Below are positions 24,101 through 34,748 of a DNA stretch of 64,000 nucleotides, one piece after another. The notes under the pieces were generated by a model, which saw only the letters and a list, made by a program, of their open reading frames with translations, was not told the DNA's origin and did no database searches. A program made the translations under genes and the position numbers. Positions within the stretch are counted from its first letter, which is position 1; every line of letters starts with the position of its first letter. Source of the stretch: Diphasiastrum complanatum (Eukaryota > Streptophyta > Lycopodiopsida > Lycopodiales > Lycopodiaceae); assembly GCA_029204225.1 (NCBI GenBank), contig CM055095.1:32799732-32863731 (forward strand), read 5' to 3'.

Positions 24101-25138
24101 TTTGTTCAAAGTGAATATGATCCCACTCTTTACATTAAGTTTGATGATTTTGGTATTGTACTTTTACTCATTTATGTAGATGACATCATCATTAGTGGAA
24201 ATAGTGTTGATGGTATTGAAAAAATCAAGATAGATCTATCCTTAGAGTTCAAGATGGTAGATCTAGGGTGTCTTCACTTCATCTTAGGCATAGAAGTACT
24301 TAGAGGGTCTGATTTTATCTTTATAAGTCAAGTAAACTATGCTCAAAGTCTTTTGAAGAAGTTTAAGATGGAAGTATGCAAAAGTGTTGACACACCAATG
24401 GAGCAAGATGTAAAAGTGCCAAATGAAGATGATGAAAGATCCTTCATGGACATCACTTTGTTTAGGCAACTTATAGGTTCCTTAATGTGGATCACTATAA
24501 CTAGACCAGATCTTAGCTTTAGTGTATGTAGGTTGAGCCAATCCATGCAAAAGCCATTGAATATCCATTGGAAAAAGGCTAAGAGGATTCTAAGATACAT
24601 CTCGGGTACATTGGATTTTGGGATTCTATATAGAGGAGATGTGATTAACCTTCATGCATTTAGTGATTCAGATTTTGCAGGGGACAAGAGGGATAGGAAA
24701 TCAACAAGTGCCTATTCAACTTTCATAGGAGAAGGTGTGGTTTCATGGCTTTCAAAAAAGCAAGAAACTATATCTCTATCTTCAACCGAGGCCGAGTACA
24801 AAGCTTTGACAACCACTACAAAGGAGGTACTTTGGATCAAGAGATTATTGGTGGAACTAAAGATCATGGATTCAGAGGAGGCACCAATCATCTACAATGA
24901 CAATATATCAGCCCAACACCTTGCATCTAACCCAATCTTCCATGCAAGATCTAAGCACATTGAGATATGCCATCACTTTGTGAGAGAAATGGTGCAAGCC
25001 AAGGAGATTGCTTTGGAGCATGTTCCAAGCAATGAATGTGTAGCTGATCTACTTACTAAACCACTTCAAAAGACACCTTTTATGAAGTTCAGATCATCAC
25101 TTGGAGTGATTAGTAAAGCAATGATTGAACCAAGCTAG
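21170..25138 (+). CDS. Ty1/copia gag-pol polyprotein
   Basis: Uninterrupted 1322-residue ORF starting at ATG 21170 after an ~810-bp leader. Gag: N-terminal 'NYSIWKVRME' block and a CX2CX4HX4C zinc knuckle (C256, C259, H264, C269), lacking the usual glycines. Protease: DSGAS, Asp314. Integrase: HHCC zinc site (H447, H452, C481, C484) and a DD35E triad (D511, D573, E609). Reverse transcriptase: YVDD at 1002-1005. RNase H: 'SDSDFAGD' near 1165-1171 and 'SSTEAEY' (E1207). The order PR-INT-RT-RH defines Ty1/copia. All catalytic residues are present, so the element may be autonomous. Gag and Pol share one frame, as is usual for plant copia elements. Confidence 0.97.
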   Translation: MASINAYLLDTNERLNKTNYSIWKVRMESIMIMQDLMEIVNGKEGEPIHPQEKAKYIKRCNVALHCIKMNVANELLREVGDCTSAQDAWETLHKVYESKNQTRMLALKNQIYRSYQKKGESAHTFVLRVKELNKELAFIGEPIKDEELVQLILNGLSFEFDNLVQGYAIMGKLPILEELQGTLMAEESRRSQMQERMDRLSIQGGDDQALFTKGKGKSKGKGSTFKKSTKLEDQEGPPKASPSTTKVKKDKSKVKCYYCSKMRHYASECFKRKQDQSQANMSKEEEEESSHEDSLMMSIFSSTSFKGEDPWWIDSGASSHMTSKREFFSSLLSYDGPIKSIYTANDEACKIEGVGSIPLCLGSSKKINIEGVLYIPTITKNLLSVGQMVDNGFNVDFASNECFIKKKGKIVAKGTRLGKLYKLDAFVDTNVVMLAEKSKISTFTLWHKRLGHVNSGSMEAMIKEEYALGLPRSIGKEDKVCEACALSKAHKKVFPNSITKSSHPLELIHSDVHIASTKSNGGSSMFLTFIDDYSRYCWVFLLSFKSQVFDTFVKFKLFVEKHHNHSIKILRSDNGGEFISNEFKAFCEEEGIKKETSCPYTPQQNGVAERRNRTLCECSKALRLDACLPKSFWGESLVCANYLMNRVSCKAIEGKTPYEMLYGKKPNLNHLKVFGCICYVHVPLETRTKEDPSSTRGIMLGYASSSKGYKVYLPSLNKFVVSRDVIFDEHHMHMLEEGSSAPTIKKKMAEEQDLGFEEELMEEQAPNPPITPRRSSRAKVEPSRLTYQGKGQQVEGISSTSYALSSFEEPSNVEDALNSKEWYKAMLDEYDALIENETWLLVERPQRNVIGCKWVFKLKLNANGSVNKHKARLVAKGYAQERGIDYEETFAPVAKMVTIRLIIALASHFGWILCQMDVSNAFLNGFLEEDIYMEQPQGFIKHGMENKVCHLQRSIYGLKQASRSWNSRLHCYLISLSFVQSEYDPTLYIKFDDFGIVLLLIYVDDIIISGNSVDGIEKIKIDLSLEFKMVDLGCLHFILGIEVLRGSDFIFISQVNYAQSLLKKFKMEVCKSVDTPMEQDVKVPNEDDERSFMDITLFRQLIGSLMWITITRPDLSFSVCRLSQSMQKPLNIHWKKAKRILRYISGTLDFGILYRGDVINLHAFSDSDFAGDKRDRKSTSAYSTFIGEGVVSWLSKKQETISLSSTEAEYKALTTTTKEVLWIKRLLVELKIMDSEEAPIIYNDNISAQHLASNPIFHARSKHIEICHHFVREMVQAKEIALEHVPSNECVADLLTKPLQKTPFMKFRSSLGVISKAMIEPS

Positions 25139-25141
25139 ATA

Positions 25142-25152
25142 GTGAGGAGGAG
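25142..25152 (+). other. Polypurine tract
   Basis: GTGAGGAGGAG immediately before the right LTR; plus-strand priming site. Confidence 0.8.
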
Positions 25153-25834
25153 TGTTAAAAATTCACAATTCTAGCTTGACTAGTTTTGGTCATATGACTT
25201 GTAAATAGTTAGATGGTCATGATGTGGCTTGTCACACATGCCAAATAGCATAGGATTCCATTCATAAGGATGTTCTCAAGTAGACCTAAGTGTTAGAACC
25301 TTTGGAATGAGTCCAAATTATGCTTAGATACAAGGGAGAAAAAATAGGAGCTATTTTTGGTAATTTTTGCATTGTTGAGGGATCTCCAAGATTCCAACCC
25401 TAACTTGGTAGGGATGAAAGATCCACCAAAATTAGCATTAGGGATAGGTTTAGGGCTACTCATACCTGCCCAAAACCGTGATGGATCATGTATATATAGG
25501 TGATGATATCTCACCAAAATCAATCAAGCAATTTCATGTTTTTTCTCTCATAATGGTGCAATTGCTCTCTATGTTCATAATTGTTTGAGTACTTGTGATT
25601 ACTAATGATTATAGGATTGAATGTAGGTCTGGTGTACAGTACTCAGACTGTGGGAGGCCGTACTTTCACACGTGTGAAGCCTTCTTCAAGGATTTGGGCC
25701 ATTTAGTGAGGTTCAAGCATAGATTTTTGATGGATTTTGATGGTTTAACTTGTGCTAATCTTATGAAATCATAATCTATTGTTTCCCTCATCATTTCAAG
25801 TGTTTTAGGATCCTTATTTGCTGTAATTTTTACA
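25153..25834 (+). repeat. Right LTR of the copia element
   Basis: Same length as the left LTR and nearly identical. Followed by the ATGGT target duplication. Confidence 0.97.
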
Positions 25835-26405
25835 ATGGTGTGTTTGATTCTTCTCTCAATTTTTTTTCCTTGGCACTAATAAATGATTCACTATCATGTT
25901 CAGTGCGTTCTTCCACATCATGATGCTCATAGACGTTATTTATCGAGTTGTTCATGATTTCAACTTCATCTTGAATGCAAAAATCATTTTCAGCACTTGA
26001 TCTTGATTCTGAAGAAGAAGAAGAAGAAGAAGATCGAGGCTGATTTGCTTTGACATGTTGTTGTTCATCTATTTTCATCATGGCTCTCAATCCCATACGC
26101 TCACGATGTGATAGTTGATTTATGTGCGGCCCATCGTATGCCAATCTTGTTTTGGATATGGAGTGACTGTTGTCATCGTCACTAGAGCTAGATGACAATT
26201 CATAGTCCTTCAAACATGGGAAACAAATTAAATATTTATCAATTAACATATAAGATTGTCATTCATGAAAATTAAAACTAAAATTAAGACATGCAAATCA
26301 AACACCGTATCTTAAATTAAGACATGCAATATGAAATATAAAAAATAATTAATTCACATTCAACATAACTTGCTCTCACTAAATAGATAAAATGTATTTT
26401 GATAT

Positions 26406-27785
26406 TCACAAGGTACATGCTTGAGTTTGGCTCAAAGCCTTTTGTACACATCTTGGAAGAGGGCGATTGAAGCTATATTTGATGAATAGCTCTTCACCAC
26501 ATTTAATGGGCCTTATCGCACATACCATTACGTATGTACTTTTTGACTTCCTAGAAAAGTATTCTTCCTTCCCATTGGTGCGTTCCTCGAAATCACGATT
26601 AGTTAATAAAGGGTGCCCAATGGAACTATTTATATATGCAGCAATATTGCCATATTTTTCTGAACGCCCATCAAAGTACATACGATGTGATTTCAAAACA
26701 TTCTCTCCTTGCACACGTCGCTCTTCCAAAGAACAAGCATTGGCATTCAAGCCATAAACCTGCATTCTCCATTAGTGACGACATAGAGCATGCCAATCAC
26801 CCCAATTGTATTGAGGTCCTGCATAAGGCATTAATGTGACAACACTATTCAAGGGGACATCAATGCTAGTCAAAGAAAATAAACCCAATCCCTTATTAGG
26901 AAAGTGCTCACTTGGCTTGATCATGTACATATGACCCCAATATGAAAATGATGTTCCACATAATGGTAGTGGTACTCTATTGGGCCAACATGAATATTTC
27001 TTTCTATCAAAGGGCTTAACCAATGCTTCTAGGTAGGGAGGAAGGGGAGAGGTCAATGAATTTAAAACATTCTTGGATAGGTCAACAGTATGTAAATTTG
27101 GTTGCTCATTTTCAAATATTGTCAAAATGCGTCCAAGTTGTGTTCTTTTTTTTAATGGAGTAAATCTAGATGGGATAGGAAGAAGAGGAGATTCTACACA
27201 AGGTATGTGAGGTGATGTGGGATGGATAGAATCGATGTGAGGTGTTGTGGGATGGACAGATTCGATGTGAGGTGTCATGAGATAGATAGAATCGATGTGT
27301 GGTGACATCGTGGAATGAATAGAATCCATAGTAGAATTTGTGTGAGGTGTTGTGGGATGGATAGAATCGATGTGAGTTGTCGTGGGGTGAATAGAATCGA
27401 TGTGAGGTGTCATGAGATAGATAGAATTGATGTGTGGTGACATCATGGAATGAATAGAATCCATAGTAGAATTTGCGTGAGGTGTTGTGGGATGGATAGA
27501 ATCCATGTGAGGTGTCGTGGGATGAATAGAATCTATGTGTGGTGATATCGTGGGATGAATAGATTTCATGGAAAGATCTATGTGAGGCGTGGTGGAGTGA
27601 GTGACCTGCGAAATGGAAAGATGCATAACTTCCACATCATGAGGTGTGTAGTGACTAGTGACATCATTATGATCATCAACAAGATCTTCGTCTAATGCCA
27701 AAGATGATCCAAAATCGATATTTCTTATCTTGTTGATAAGATTGTCAATCGATGTGTTATAAGACATTAACACCAATGTATTATT
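26406..27785 (-). pseudogene. SET domain segment with N-terminal decapeptide repeats
   Basis: Opens at an acceptor (cttgcag at 27786-27792). About 180 residues include a degenerate 10-residue repeat (DSIHPTTPHI and variants, about 27190-27590) with a ~46-residue higher-order unit. The SET domain follows from about 26945: 'NKGLGLFSL' at its start, 'YGNIAAYINSSIGHP' in the place of the family's NHSC region, 'YVMVCAIRPIKCGEELFIKY' at the end. SET domains are lysine methyltransferases; here the usual NHSC Cys is not evident, so activity is uncertain. One in-frame TAA (26774-26772) splits the domain between 'WHALCRH' and 'WRMQVYGL'; otherwise the frame is open. The exon end is ambiguous: a donor near 26440 gives the right phase for exon 5, while a TGA at 26406 would end the protein. 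Confidence 0.75.
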
Positions 27786-27884
27786 CTGCAAGAGTGAAAC
27801 ATTACACAAGCATTAGTTTTATTTTATTTTTAAAAATTATAAATATGTGTATGATAAGAACAATACTGAATAGTCAAAATGTAC

Positions 27885-28412
27885 CTCCAAATCCACATCG
27901 GGCTCCTCAATGTGCTTTCCAAACTTCCACAGATGTTGCGCCACTATTCGTCTTTCTCAAATTTTCAATACTTTGCATTGTTTGCACTCGCAATATATCT
28001 TTTCATTGTACCTCTGTTGATACTAATTTCATTTTACAATTACAAAAATGATTAGCTTAATGTTACAAGCTACTTTATATGTGTATAAATACAGTCCTAA
28101 GTTTTAAACAAATAATTATATAGTACTTGGGATTTAGGTCGAGGCTGGGCCCCAGAACTTGATGACGATGATGTTCCACTAAGTCTTTGCTTAAGCATTT
28201 GTGCTCTTTTTCGTGATTTGATTTTGTAATAATATTGCATCTTCTTTAACTTTTTGCTATCTTGTGGAGGCGTTGTGCTAAACAATCGTAGAAAAAAAAC
28301 AAAAAAGTTATATTCAACACACAAAGCTGCAAATCCAAATGTTAAGTACATAATATCTATTGTACATTTAATAAATATACCTGTTTCGAGACATTTCCTC
28401 AGTAGAAGACAT
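27885..28412 (-). pseudogene. N-terminal exons: transposase-associated domain of the CACTA gene
   Basis: Three small exons with canonical GT-AG borders. Exon 1 (32 nt) starts at the ATG at 28412. Exon 2 is Lys/Arg- and Ser-rich. Exon 3 encodes 'IYCECKQCK' followed, after an in-frame TGA, by 'RRIVAQHLWKFGKHIEEP', matching the Cys/His-type N-terminal domain that precedes TNP2 in plant CACTA transposases. The TGA would be a CGA-to-TGA transition. Exon lengths 32+151+129 keep phase into exon 4. Confidence 0.65.
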
Positions 28413-28429
28413 ATTTGCTAATAAACGAT

Positions 28430-28770
28430 TAAATTTTATCTGCAATTTTTTAACAAGAATGTTAATGATATTGACAAAATACACTTGTCAAAATATACAG
28501 TTAAAACTGATATGTACACACAAATTTAACAAGATCCACAAATATCTTTATCACTAAAACATTTAGATACCTTACCAATGTCAAATTGCTTGAACGAATA
28601 TGACATTGTCTAATTCATGAAGAAAAGAAGCAGATTCAAGCAAACTATGAAATAGAAGTGTGATTTCTTTTAACTATTTAGGAAACTAGACAGTAATTAA
28701 TACATATTTGTCATTTTTAAAAAATCATCAAAATCTTCAAAATCCCGAGTTTGGAAACAAGTTGCTTGAA
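28430..28770. other. Region upstream of the CACTA/SET gene
   Basis: AT-rich. This should hold the promoter and, if present, the element's terminal inverted repeat, but no CACTA-type terminus was recognised. Confidence 0.35.
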
Positions 28771-28779
28771 TTTGATACT

Positions 28780-30310
28780 TACATGTGAAACAACTCTATT
28801 TTGGTCCCTATCGCTTGACATAGCCCATTGAAAAATCATAATTAACCAGCATCACATGAGATAGCTCAAACAGCTTGATGTCTATCAATGTAAAATCTCC
28901 CATTTTGGCACTTCTCACCTAAGGCTCCTCATAGAGTGATCAACTTTGAGGGATTTCATCCAAATAGATTAAATTTGTTGCCTATCGTTTGGGAATGCCA
29001 AAATTTGATGCCCAATGTGTAATTTTTTTTCTTATCACCCAACATGGCTCATCAAGTTATTAGACTCAACTAGCTTCAAATTAATCTATTCTACATTCTT
29101 GATCACTTGCTGTTAGAATAGACTTTTTACAACCTAAAAAAGGTACAAGAGTTGAGAAGAATTCCTTTTGGAATGTCATGTGGGAACTAGCCCCACTCTC
29201 AATCCACCATGTGTCATTGGAGTAGCTCTTGCTTGTTGGTGTAGATGCCATCAAGGATGAATCAACTTCATCCTCATAATCCTCAATGGTAAGGTTGTCT
29301 TGCTTACTCTCATCTTGTGCATTCTTCTTTTTGTAGCATTGGGATGCAAAGTGCCTTCCACAAAAGAAGCACTTTTGTTTGGCTTTGTCTTTCTTCTTTC
29401 CTTTAGAGATTGATTCTTGATCATCATCACTTTTGCCATGCTTTGGATCTTCTTCTTGGACTTCCATTATGGAGTACATTTAGATTGATTGTTTTTTATC
29501 ACTTATCAATGGAATTGGCCCCTATCATGCGATATAGCTCAAAATTATTGTCTAACACTTGAGATAAGGCATTGAGTGATCAAGTTAGAGTAATTTTGAG
29601 TTTATGGCATTCATGTAACTTTGAATGTTGTGCTTACATGTGAGACAACTCAATTCTGGTCCTAATTACTCATCATTGTTCTTTGAGTGATCATAATTGA
29701 CCAACATCACATTAGATAGCTCAATCTTGATGTCTATCAATGTAAATAGCCCCATTTTGGTGTCTCTATCACTCGAGAAACTTAAAATCTGCTACCTAAC
29801 ATATGATATTGTTGCTTATTACTTGACATGGCTCTATCAAGTGACTAGACTCAACAAGTAATATATTAAGACAACTCAAGTTCAACCCCTTGTAAAACCC
29901 CTATTACACATGATAACTTAAATTTTATGTCTATGCGTGGTTTTGTTGCGTATCACCCGACACGGCTCATCAAGTGATCAGACTCAACCAATCCCAAGTC
30001 TAGTATACGAAGATAGCTCAAGCTTGACCCACTGTCAACGGAATTGACTCATATCACATGAGATAACTAAAATTTGATGTGTATATTTTGGAATAGCTCA
30101 CTTTTGTGAATATCACTAAAGGTTTCTCATAAAGTGACCAAATTCGAGAAATTGTGTGCTCATGAAATAGATCAAAGTCGATTCCCATCACTTGAGATAG
30201 TTCAAATCTAATGTCCAATACAAGATCTTGGTCCTTATCACTTGACATAGAAGATCGAGTGATTGAACTTGGTCAATCTATGATTTGGAACAATCAATTT
30301 TGGCCCCTGA
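28780..30310. repeat. Degenerate long repeat, two or more copies, split by a copia fragment
   Basis: Phrases such as 'tcacttgacatagctca', 'gatgtctatcaatgtaaa', 'cccattttgg' and 'catggctcatcaag' recur. About 28780-29090 and 29640-29870 align as diverged copies, and shorter relatives continue to 30310. A copia gag fragment lies between them. Non-coding; satellite-like or a decayed element. Confidence 0.6.
29081..29479 (-). pseudogene. Copia gag-protease fragment
   Basis: 132 codons on the minus strand with a shortened zinc knuckle (CFFCGRHFASQC, missing two spacer residues) and the protease start 'WWIESGASSHMT', in which the catalytic Asp is replaced by Glu. Both ends are truncated; no LTR. 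A dead fragment of a copia different from the intact element. Confidence 0.85.
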
Positions 30311-30994
30311 TAGATTGAATCTAGTCCTTGGGCAGGATGATTAGTCTGCTGCTTGGAAGGACAATAGAGCAATAGTTTTATTTTAAGAAGAGATTACGAC
30401 AGCAGAGATTCAATATAAGAGCATGAGCACTTCAACAGATGGACATTGCAAATGCTCAAGTTTTTCTTGTCCCCCATCGCCATCTCAAGAAAAACCCATT
30501 TTACGCTCTCAATGATCCTCTGAAATCAAATTCGACTGTGATACAATCAATTAGTCATGGCGATCCTCTTAGCATTGCCGGTAGCACCTCTCCACAAGAC
30601 CACCACCAAGGATTTCACAAAAAAAGATGTTTGATCCATTTCTCAATGCTAGCAATCATCTAACAATGTCCGCCGAGCTATTTCCTTTCCATCCACTCAA
30701 CACAAAGTCCGAAAACACCCCACCACATTCCCTTGCGCTCTTGTCAGTTGCTCCCATCTCCATCCATCAACAATCCCTTCACGAAAATGACACCTTCCAA
30801 GCCATAATCACGTATTTCTAGGCAAAAAAAATGCATGGCACTGCCATGCGTGGCAGAGCCACGCGACACTTGAAATCTGAAAACTGTATATAAATGGCCT
30901 CGTTCAATATTTCTCCACGCTTTCTTGTGGATTTCTTGAGGCTCACTATCACACTCAAGCTCTCACACTCTCACTCTCAAGCTTTCAATCTCTC

Positions 30995-31665
<671 letters not shown>

Positions 31666-31731
31666 TTTTCATTTTTCACATTTGATATCTTTCCAAGTTC
31701 TTTTCACAACTTCATATCTTTCTCTCAATAG

Positions 31732-32645
31732 TCACGTCTACTAGCGGTAGCGGAGCATCAAGGAGGAGGTCAAGATCCTCTTCCGGTGGAAGAGGACAAG
31801 CCTCGGGATCGGATTTCGATCGAGTGCGAGATTTTTATACTATGCTATCTCCCGAGGAAAGGCAAAGGATGAAAGCCCTTTGTCTTTCCGAAGGAGAATC
31901 CGATCAACAAGATCATGGATTTGTTTCGACGGAGATGTCGTCGGAAGAATCCACGAATATTTTCTATGAACTTGATGAGGACGGTTCCATCATGATGGAC
32001 ATGAGGGGTAAGGTCGTCATCAATAGATTGCACGACCTTACTCTTAAATACTTTGGTCACGATTTGTTCAACCCTTGGGAGCAACAAGACCAAGGGGACA
32101 AAGACAAGATACTTGATATATTGTACCGTGAGTTTCCACAACCAAATCGATTTAATGACAAATGGGCGAAGACGAGTATGTGTGCACATATTCGTCATAA
32201 ACGCCAATCATTAAGACGATTATGCAGTGGGATGGGCATCTAAAAAAGATTGGGAAGAAGTTGTTTATGAATCCAAGCATCCTAATCCCGAGCGCTTTAA
32301 GCAACAAAGAGAGGCAACAAAATCAAGGCCTAATCTTTTAGGCCAATCTCACCTTGGATCGGGAGGCAAGGCCAATATGCATGCCCAATTTGTAAGCAAT
32401 TCTCTTTTAGCTAATTGCATTTCATATGTTTATTGTTTACCAATAATTTTTTGCTTTTTACTAATCATCGATTTGTGTTGATGTAGGTTGAAGATTATGG
32501 GCGTAAGTATACAAATGCCAAATACAATATCGGATATCGCCAAGGCTATAGTGCCTTGGTTGATCATCTTGCGGCACTGCGACTGCTACAGAAATTAACA
32601 AATCGGTTGGAGATATATTCTCCGCCCCTAAAACTTCTCCCATGA
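31732..32645 (+). pseudogene. Unidentified transposon-like gene, two exons visible
   Basis: Opens after a good acceptor (tctcaatag, ending 31731). Exon 31732-32391 runs from a Ser/Arg/Gly-rich start through 'MLSPEERQRMK', an acidic middle, 'FPQPNRFNDKWA' and 'SKKDWEEVVYESKHPNPERF'. The intron 32392-32486 (GTAAGC...TGTAG) joins in frame to exon 32487-32645, which ends TGA. A one-base frameshift near 32215 breaks exon 1. The overall style (basic/acidic blocks, conserved W/K-rich segment, 'RPNLLGQSHLGSGGK') resembles accessory proteins of plant CACTA/Mutator elements, but I do not recognise a named family. Any first exon would lie beyond the microsatellite. Confidence 0.5.
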
Positions 32646-32649
32646 CTCC

Positions 32650-33169
32650 CAATCGAGATAGAGCTTCCTAGAACACCAAAGAGAGGATTGTAGTAGACGA
32701 AACTGTCCCAACCAAACCTAGATTGTCCGATCTAGCCCCCGAGCAATCCAGGAGATAGACAAACCACAGAAAGAGCGCTTCACAGACTGACAACATAATG
32801 GCCACAGACTCTGCAATGTAAGATAAATTTAAAGGGCTTGAAATCAGCCTCAATTAATTAGATCTCATGACACTAAGTCAAATCTCATTGATGGCAAACA
32901 AACTTTGATGCTTTTCCTTGAATTTGCACCAAAAGCCTCATCAAGATGCTTCACAATGAAATTGTTTGGATATTATGAGAAACTGAAGTTAAATACAGGT
33001 ACAAAGGTGCCCACACGTGTGGGAAATACAGTTGTTGACCCTCACCAAGTTTGGATCGCAAAACTTCACATTAAGACTTGATTTGAACACGACCTCACAA
33101 GACTAGTTTTCTAGCAACAAACTTGCTAAAATGGATTGTGCTTTGATCATTAATTATCCTCTTGTACTT
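32650..33169. other. No gene; probably internal part of an old antisense LTR element
   Basis: No coding similarity seen. Contains the palindrome CCCACACGTGTGGG (33010-33023). On the minus strand it lies immediately downstream of the LTR/PBS described next. Confidence 0.35.
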
Positions 33170-33480
33170 GCCTATGATACCATGTTGAAAGTACTGCATA
33201 AATGAGCCTACAAAAGACTCCAAGAGTGATTGATTGATTGATACACCAATTTTATTGCTGAAGTAGTCATCAAATTTTTGATCTAGATTAGCAATTTTGG
33301 ATCATACAATCAAGAGCAATAAAAAAAATCAATCATGTAATTCCGACCCCACACGTGTGTGGTACAGCCTCCAGTACAGCCTACTATTAGAGTTTGAAAG
33401 TAGTCAAGTTTAGTTTTTCACAAAAAAATCACAAAATCACAAGACAAAAGTGGGAAAAACTCGAGATTGCCAGTTTGCTC
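33170..33480 (-). mobile_element. Antisense LTR end with primer-binding site
   Basis: On the minus strand an LTR-like sequence ends ...TTTCAACA at 33183 and is followed directly by TGGTATCATAGGC (33182-33170), a near match to the initiator-Met primer-binding site. The LTR part carries CACACGTGTG (33350-33359) in a context similar to that in the intact copia LTR. The start of the LTR is not resolved. Confidence 0.5.
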
Positions 33481-33498
33481 TCAAATCACTCTCTTGCA

Positions 33499-33690
33499 TA
33501 TATGGAATGATAGATTGATAGTTCAAAGTAGCTCTTCTCCTTGGATGTTAGGTGAAAATCCAGCATGTTTTTCAAGGAGACTAATTGACATGTTTCAACA
33601 TGTATGGAACGGTAGATTGATAGTACAAAGTAGCTCTTCTCCTTGGATGTTAGGTGTAAACCCAACATGTTTCAAGGAGACTAATTAACA
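33499..33690. repeat. Tandem duplication, ~102-bp unit
   Basis: Copies 33499-33600 and 33601-33690 share 'tagattgatag', 'agctcttctccttggatgtt' and 'tcaaggagactaatt' with few differences. Confidence 0.85.
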
Positions 33691-34047
33691 TTTTTTACCC
33701 TAATATGTCAATCTTACCTAACCTCAGAGTTATGCCAATTTGGTGGTTAGGTTATCCAACTACCTCCATGATTTGAAGAGTTTGCTCCTAAATTCTAGGA
33801 AACTTGACCAAACAACCTAACTAAATCCTATGATTAGGTCCTAAGTAACCTAGGCCTATTCTCAAACGTGTGAACATGCTCACAAACATGTGGATTTAAA
33901 AAATGTATAATAACCTATGTGTTTATCAAGCTAATACTTGCCAATTTTTACAAGTTTTCACATTCAGGAATGCCCTTTTGCTTGTACAAGGCTTTGGACC
34001 TTTGCCCTTAGGCCCACCTTGAGACAAAGGGGAAAGGAAAGGAGGAA

Positions 34048-34072
34048 GGGGGGGGGGGGGGGGGGGGGGGGG
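34048..34072. repeat. Poly-G tract (25 G)
   Basis: Homopolymer run preceded by 'ggaaaggaaaggaggaa'. Length may be unreliable. Confidence 0.9.
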
Positions 34073-34079
34073 CTGTGTG

Positions 34080-34737
34080 CTTAAACCATGTACCCGAGTC
34101 ATGATACTCCAATAAAGAGTTCTTCTGAATATGGATGAAAGGTCATCCTGTGGTAGAAAAGTGCTCTCCATAAAATTTACAATCCTATTAAGATCTAAAA
34201 GTCCATAATTGAAATCTATTTATCATGAAGATATTCTTTAAGGTATAAGTGTAATTTAGTATATCAATTGGTCATAGAAAATGATGGCCAACATTTTTTT
34301 CACATCACAATTTTACAATTTGTTGAGTAAGAATAAGTAACTTTTTTGCTGATAATGTGCATAACCTATTGGTCTTTCTACATATCATTATTAACAAATG
34401 TTTGGTTTTTGTGAAGGAATCGGTGAATCTTTATCCAACATAATTTTTCACAAACATTATGATAGGATGTCATTTTCTACTCTCTCAAGATTTGGAAATG
34501 TGTGGTGTGACTAAGACTCTCTAGGTACATGTCTATTACTCCTAGGAGTTAACAAAATTTTTAAAGATGGAGTATGTGCTTTCTCCTACGATGACTAATC
34601 TGACCGTCTCTATGATCGATCTTATATACTTTGATCTATCAATAATTATGTAGGGTATTGATTTCAGAGAAAGTAGCACTTCATCTAGTAAGATGTGTAA
34701 AGGTGAAGACAGACTTACTCTTATTGAAAGTTTACTC
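34080..34737. other. No recognisable gene
   Basis: AT-rich sequence without coding or repeat structure that I could identify. Confidence 0.4.
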
Positions 34738-34748
34738 TAAGGGTGCAG

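Larger units (their letters stand above)
19677..25834 (+). mobile_element. Complete young Ty1/copia retrotransposon
   Basis: 6158 bp with two 682-bp LTRs, a primer-binding site adjoining the left LTR, a single intact polyprotein ORF and a polypurine tract. It is flanked by a perfect 5-bp duplication ATGGT (19672-19676 and 25835-25839). By eye the LTRs differ at one position (A at 20332, G at 25808), so insertion is recent. It interrupts the TNP2 coding region of the older CACTA gene, in the opposite orientation. Confidence 0.98.
17889..28412 (-). pseudogene. CACTA (En/Spm) transposase gene carrying a SET domain, split by a copia insertion
   Basis: Minus-strand gene inferred from splice sites and frame continuity: exon 1 28412-28381, exon 2 28277-28127, exon 3 28013-27885, exon 4 27785 to about 26420, exon 5 26207-25840 continuing at 19676-19569 after the copia insertion, exon 6 19454-18719, exon 7 about 18604-17889. 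Intron phases agree at the first three junctions and across exon 5-6. Protein order: Cys-rich transposase-associated domain (CECKQCK), decapeptide repeats, SET domain, Ser/Asp-rich linker, TNP2 transposase. Removing the copia and one TSD keeps the frame at the TNP2 start. Damage: stops near 27957, 26772 and 18439; frameshifts near 19300 and 18245. The 3' end and CACTA termini were not found. TAD and TNP2 are standard in CACTA transposases; a SET domain between them is not something I know of. Confidence 0.75.

Noticed and set aside
26467-26839. Plus-strand frames opposite the SET domain
   Set aside because: Antisense shadows of the SET coding sequence.
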